Part shown: positions 13,206 to 14,087 of the stretch, piece after piece
Numbering within the stretch: the first letter of the stretch is position 1
Layout: every line of letters starts with the position of its first letter
Assembly: GCA_029975965.1 (NCBI GenBank)
Contig: JARKOV010000073.1
Span: 1 to 14,087 of the forward strand
Source of the DNA: Anaerolinea sp.
Lineage (GTDB): Bacteria; Chloroflexota; Anaerolineae; Anaerolineales; Anaerolineaceae
DNA: 14,087 bases
Reading direction: 5' to 3'
Translations under genes and position numbers: made by a program
The notes under the pieces: generated by a model
Databases searched by the model: none
What the model was told of the DNA's origin: nothing
Seen by the model: only the letters and a program-made list of their open reading frames with translations

Positions 13206-13930
13206 ACGGGCTGGTCGGGTCCTTTCCCTTTTTGACGGGCGGTAAAGTTGAGCCAGGCAAACAGGCCAAAGTAGGGCACCAGGAGCACCAGGTAAATCCA
13301 GGTGTCCACGCGCAGGTCGTTCCAGGTCTGGATTGGGTCGACCCGCAGCAGCGATGCGACCAGGCTGACCAGTACCAGCCAGGCGGTTGCCAGGCTGAAA
13401 AGCCAGCCGGAGGGGCGTGGAAGCGGGGTGAGCGTCTCCATCAGATAGTAAAACACCGCCAGGGCGATCGCCGCACCGAGCTGAACCGGCATGCGCGGGG
13501 CGAGGACGCCGCTTTCATCCAGGGCGCGCACCGCCCACCAGGTGCCCGCCGGCAATTGCGGGCCGTAGGCGTCGCCGACCAGCCAGCAGCCCAGCCAGGC
13601 GCCCACCGCCAGCGGCGGGATGAGCGGGTAGAGCCAATCGGCCAGGCGCAAGACCTTCACCCGGTCGAGCGCGGCGGCCAGCGCCAGACCGAGCGTGCCG
13701 CCGAGGATGGCTCCCGGGGCAGCCAGCCCGCCGCGCCAGATTTCCAGCACCTCCAGCGGATGGGCGCTGAAGTAAGCCGGGTTGAGCAGGGCGTAGGCGA
13801 TGCGCGCGCCCACCAGGCTGCCCGCCAGGGCGATCAGCGCGGCATCCAGCCATTGACCGGAGCGCTGGCGGCCGATGCGAAACAGTCCGAGCACGGCGCC
13901 CACGCCGACTGCAATCGCGAATGCGTTCAA
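13202..13930 (-). CDS. Lgt-fold membrane protein (prolipoprotein diacylglyceryl transferase-like), probably not canonical Lgt
   Basis: This 242-residue polytopic membrane protein has about seven hydrophobic segments. It matches the Lgt family in layout and in local patterns: GARIAYALLNPAYFSAHPLE (41-60), IWRGGLAAPGAILGG (64-78), and LGCWLVGDAYG (113-123) in place of the Lgt signature GRIGNFINGELWG. The residues needed in E. coli Lgt are changed: the position of His103 is Pro72, Arg143 is Trp112, Asn146 is Cys115, and the C-terminal Tyr/Arg/Glu cluster (Tyr235, Arg239, Glu243) has no counterpart in WLVLVSLVASLLR. Alignment is by eye. Lipid-to-prolipoprotein transfer is therefore doubtful, and it may be a paralogue with another role at the membrane. 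The start is TTG (complement of 13928-13930) behind a G-rich SD; no ATG lies nearby in frame. It is the first gene of the operon with the two NAD+ synthetase subunits. Confidence 0.75.
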   Translation of the reverse strand: MNAFAIAVGVGAVLGLFRIGRQRSGQWLDAALIALAGSLVGARIAYALLNPAYFSAHPLEVLEIWRGGLAAPGAILGGTLGLALAAALDRVKVLRLADWLYPLIPPLAVGAWLGCWLVGDAYGPQLPAGTWWAVRALDESGVLAPRMPVQLGAAIALAVFYYLMETLTPLPRPSGWLFSLATAWLVLVSLVASLLRVDPIQTWNDLRVDTWIYLVLLVPYFGLFAWLNFTARQKGKGPDQPV

Positions 13931-13972
13931 GGCTACCCCCGCTGTGCTTTGCTAAGTCTGCTGTCGTGTTCG

Positions 13973-14002
13973 GCTGACCGGCAAGCGCGCCTGCCGGTCA
14001 GC
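13973..14002 (-). promoter_or_regulatory. 11-bp hairpin in the leader of the Lgt-like/NAD+ synthetase operon
   Basis: GCTGACCGGCA (13973-13983) and its exact reverse complement TGCCGGTCAGC (13992-14002) enclose an 8-nt loop. No U-tract follows on either strand. It lies just downstream of the minus-strand -10 candidate, so it would form at or near the very 5' end of the operon mRNA. It could protect that end or take part in regulation, but it could also be the 3' hairpin of an unseen gene to the right. Confidence 0.4.
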
Positions 14003-14010
14003 TACAAAAT

Positions 14011-14019
14011 ATCATACCA
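14011..14019 (-). promoter_or_regulatory. Extended -10 promoter candidate for the Lgt-like operon
   Basis: On the minus strand the sequence reads TGGTATGAT, an extended -10 (TGn followed by TATGAT). No good -35 is present, which extended -10 promoters can tolerate. Transcription would start near 14004 and give a leader of about 74 nt before the TTG start at 13930. The surroundings (ATATTTTGTA downstream) are AT-rich in an otherwise GC-rich region. Confidence 0.4.
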
Positions 14020-14073
14020 TAAGTGTCATCTGGGATTTGGCGCGCCGCGCTTGCCCGCTTAAACGCAACCGGC

Positions 14074-14087
14074 GGGGGGGGGGGGGG
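14074..14087. other. Run of 14 G at the window end, probably an assembly artefact
   Basis: The window ends in an uninterrupted run of G from 14074 to 14087. A terminal poly-G run fits the end of a contig built from two-colour Illumina reads, where lost signal is called G. It should not be read as biological sequence without confirmation. Confidence 0.6.

Noticed and set aside
13181..14062. 293-codon plus-strand frame over the right end
   Set aside because: It is antisense to the Lgt-like gene, has a low-complexity Gln/Arg/Gly/Ala product, and lacks a ribosome binding site.

Overview
The window is 14 kb of GC-rich bacterial chromosome, densely packed with ordinary cellular genes and only short gaps between them. 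It suggests a member of the Chloroflexota, most likely an Anaerolineae-like lineage, probably from a metagenome. This rests on the Thr/Pro-rich spacers behind a lipobox and behind a membrane anchor, on the character of the PriA, ABC-F, LysM-M23 and COG2236-type proteins, and on a short intergenic repeat resembling one I associate with this phylum. It is an inference from sequence character, not from a database search. A run of 14 G at the right edge looks like a contig end.

Layout, left to right. (1) A lipoprotein gene on the minus strand runs off the left edge. It diverges from a plus-strand block across a 209-bp region containing promoter-like hexamers and three short palindromes. (2) On the plus strand: a CPBP/CAAX-type membrane protease; a well-formed sigma70 promoter followed by a membrane-anchored LysM-M23 endopeptidase; 4 nt later a MEMO1-family protein; then a CNNM/CBS (CorC/HlyC) membrane transporter-like protein. 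(3) An alpha/beta hydrolase, a REP-like repeat, and PriA, the replication restart helicase. (4) A purine-type phosphoribosyltransferase behind a structured leader, then a perfect 17-bp hairpin with a GCAA tetraloop, and directly after it an ABC-F ATPase of the ribosome-associated type. (5) Convergent on the minus strand, a three-gene operon: an Lgt-fold membrane protein lacking the known catalytic residues of Lgt, a nitrilase-type glutaminase, and an NAD+ synthetase. The last two are the halves of glutamine-dependent NAD+ synthetase, encoded here as separate, tightly coupled genes.

Together these genes cover envelope maintenance (lipoprotein, CPBP protease, M23 peptidase, CNNM transporter, Lgt-like protein), DNA restart (PriA), nucleotide and NAD metabolism (PRT, split NadE) and translation (ABC-F). 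I see no transposase, phage gene, CRISPR array, tRNA or rRNA, and no clear undescribed multi-gene system. The points most worth a second look are the split NAD+ synthetase coupled to a degenerate Lgt homologue, the perfect hairpin before the ABC-F gene, the REP-like element before priA, and three start codons placed 7-8 nt behind -10-like hexamers, as expected of leaderless mRNAs.
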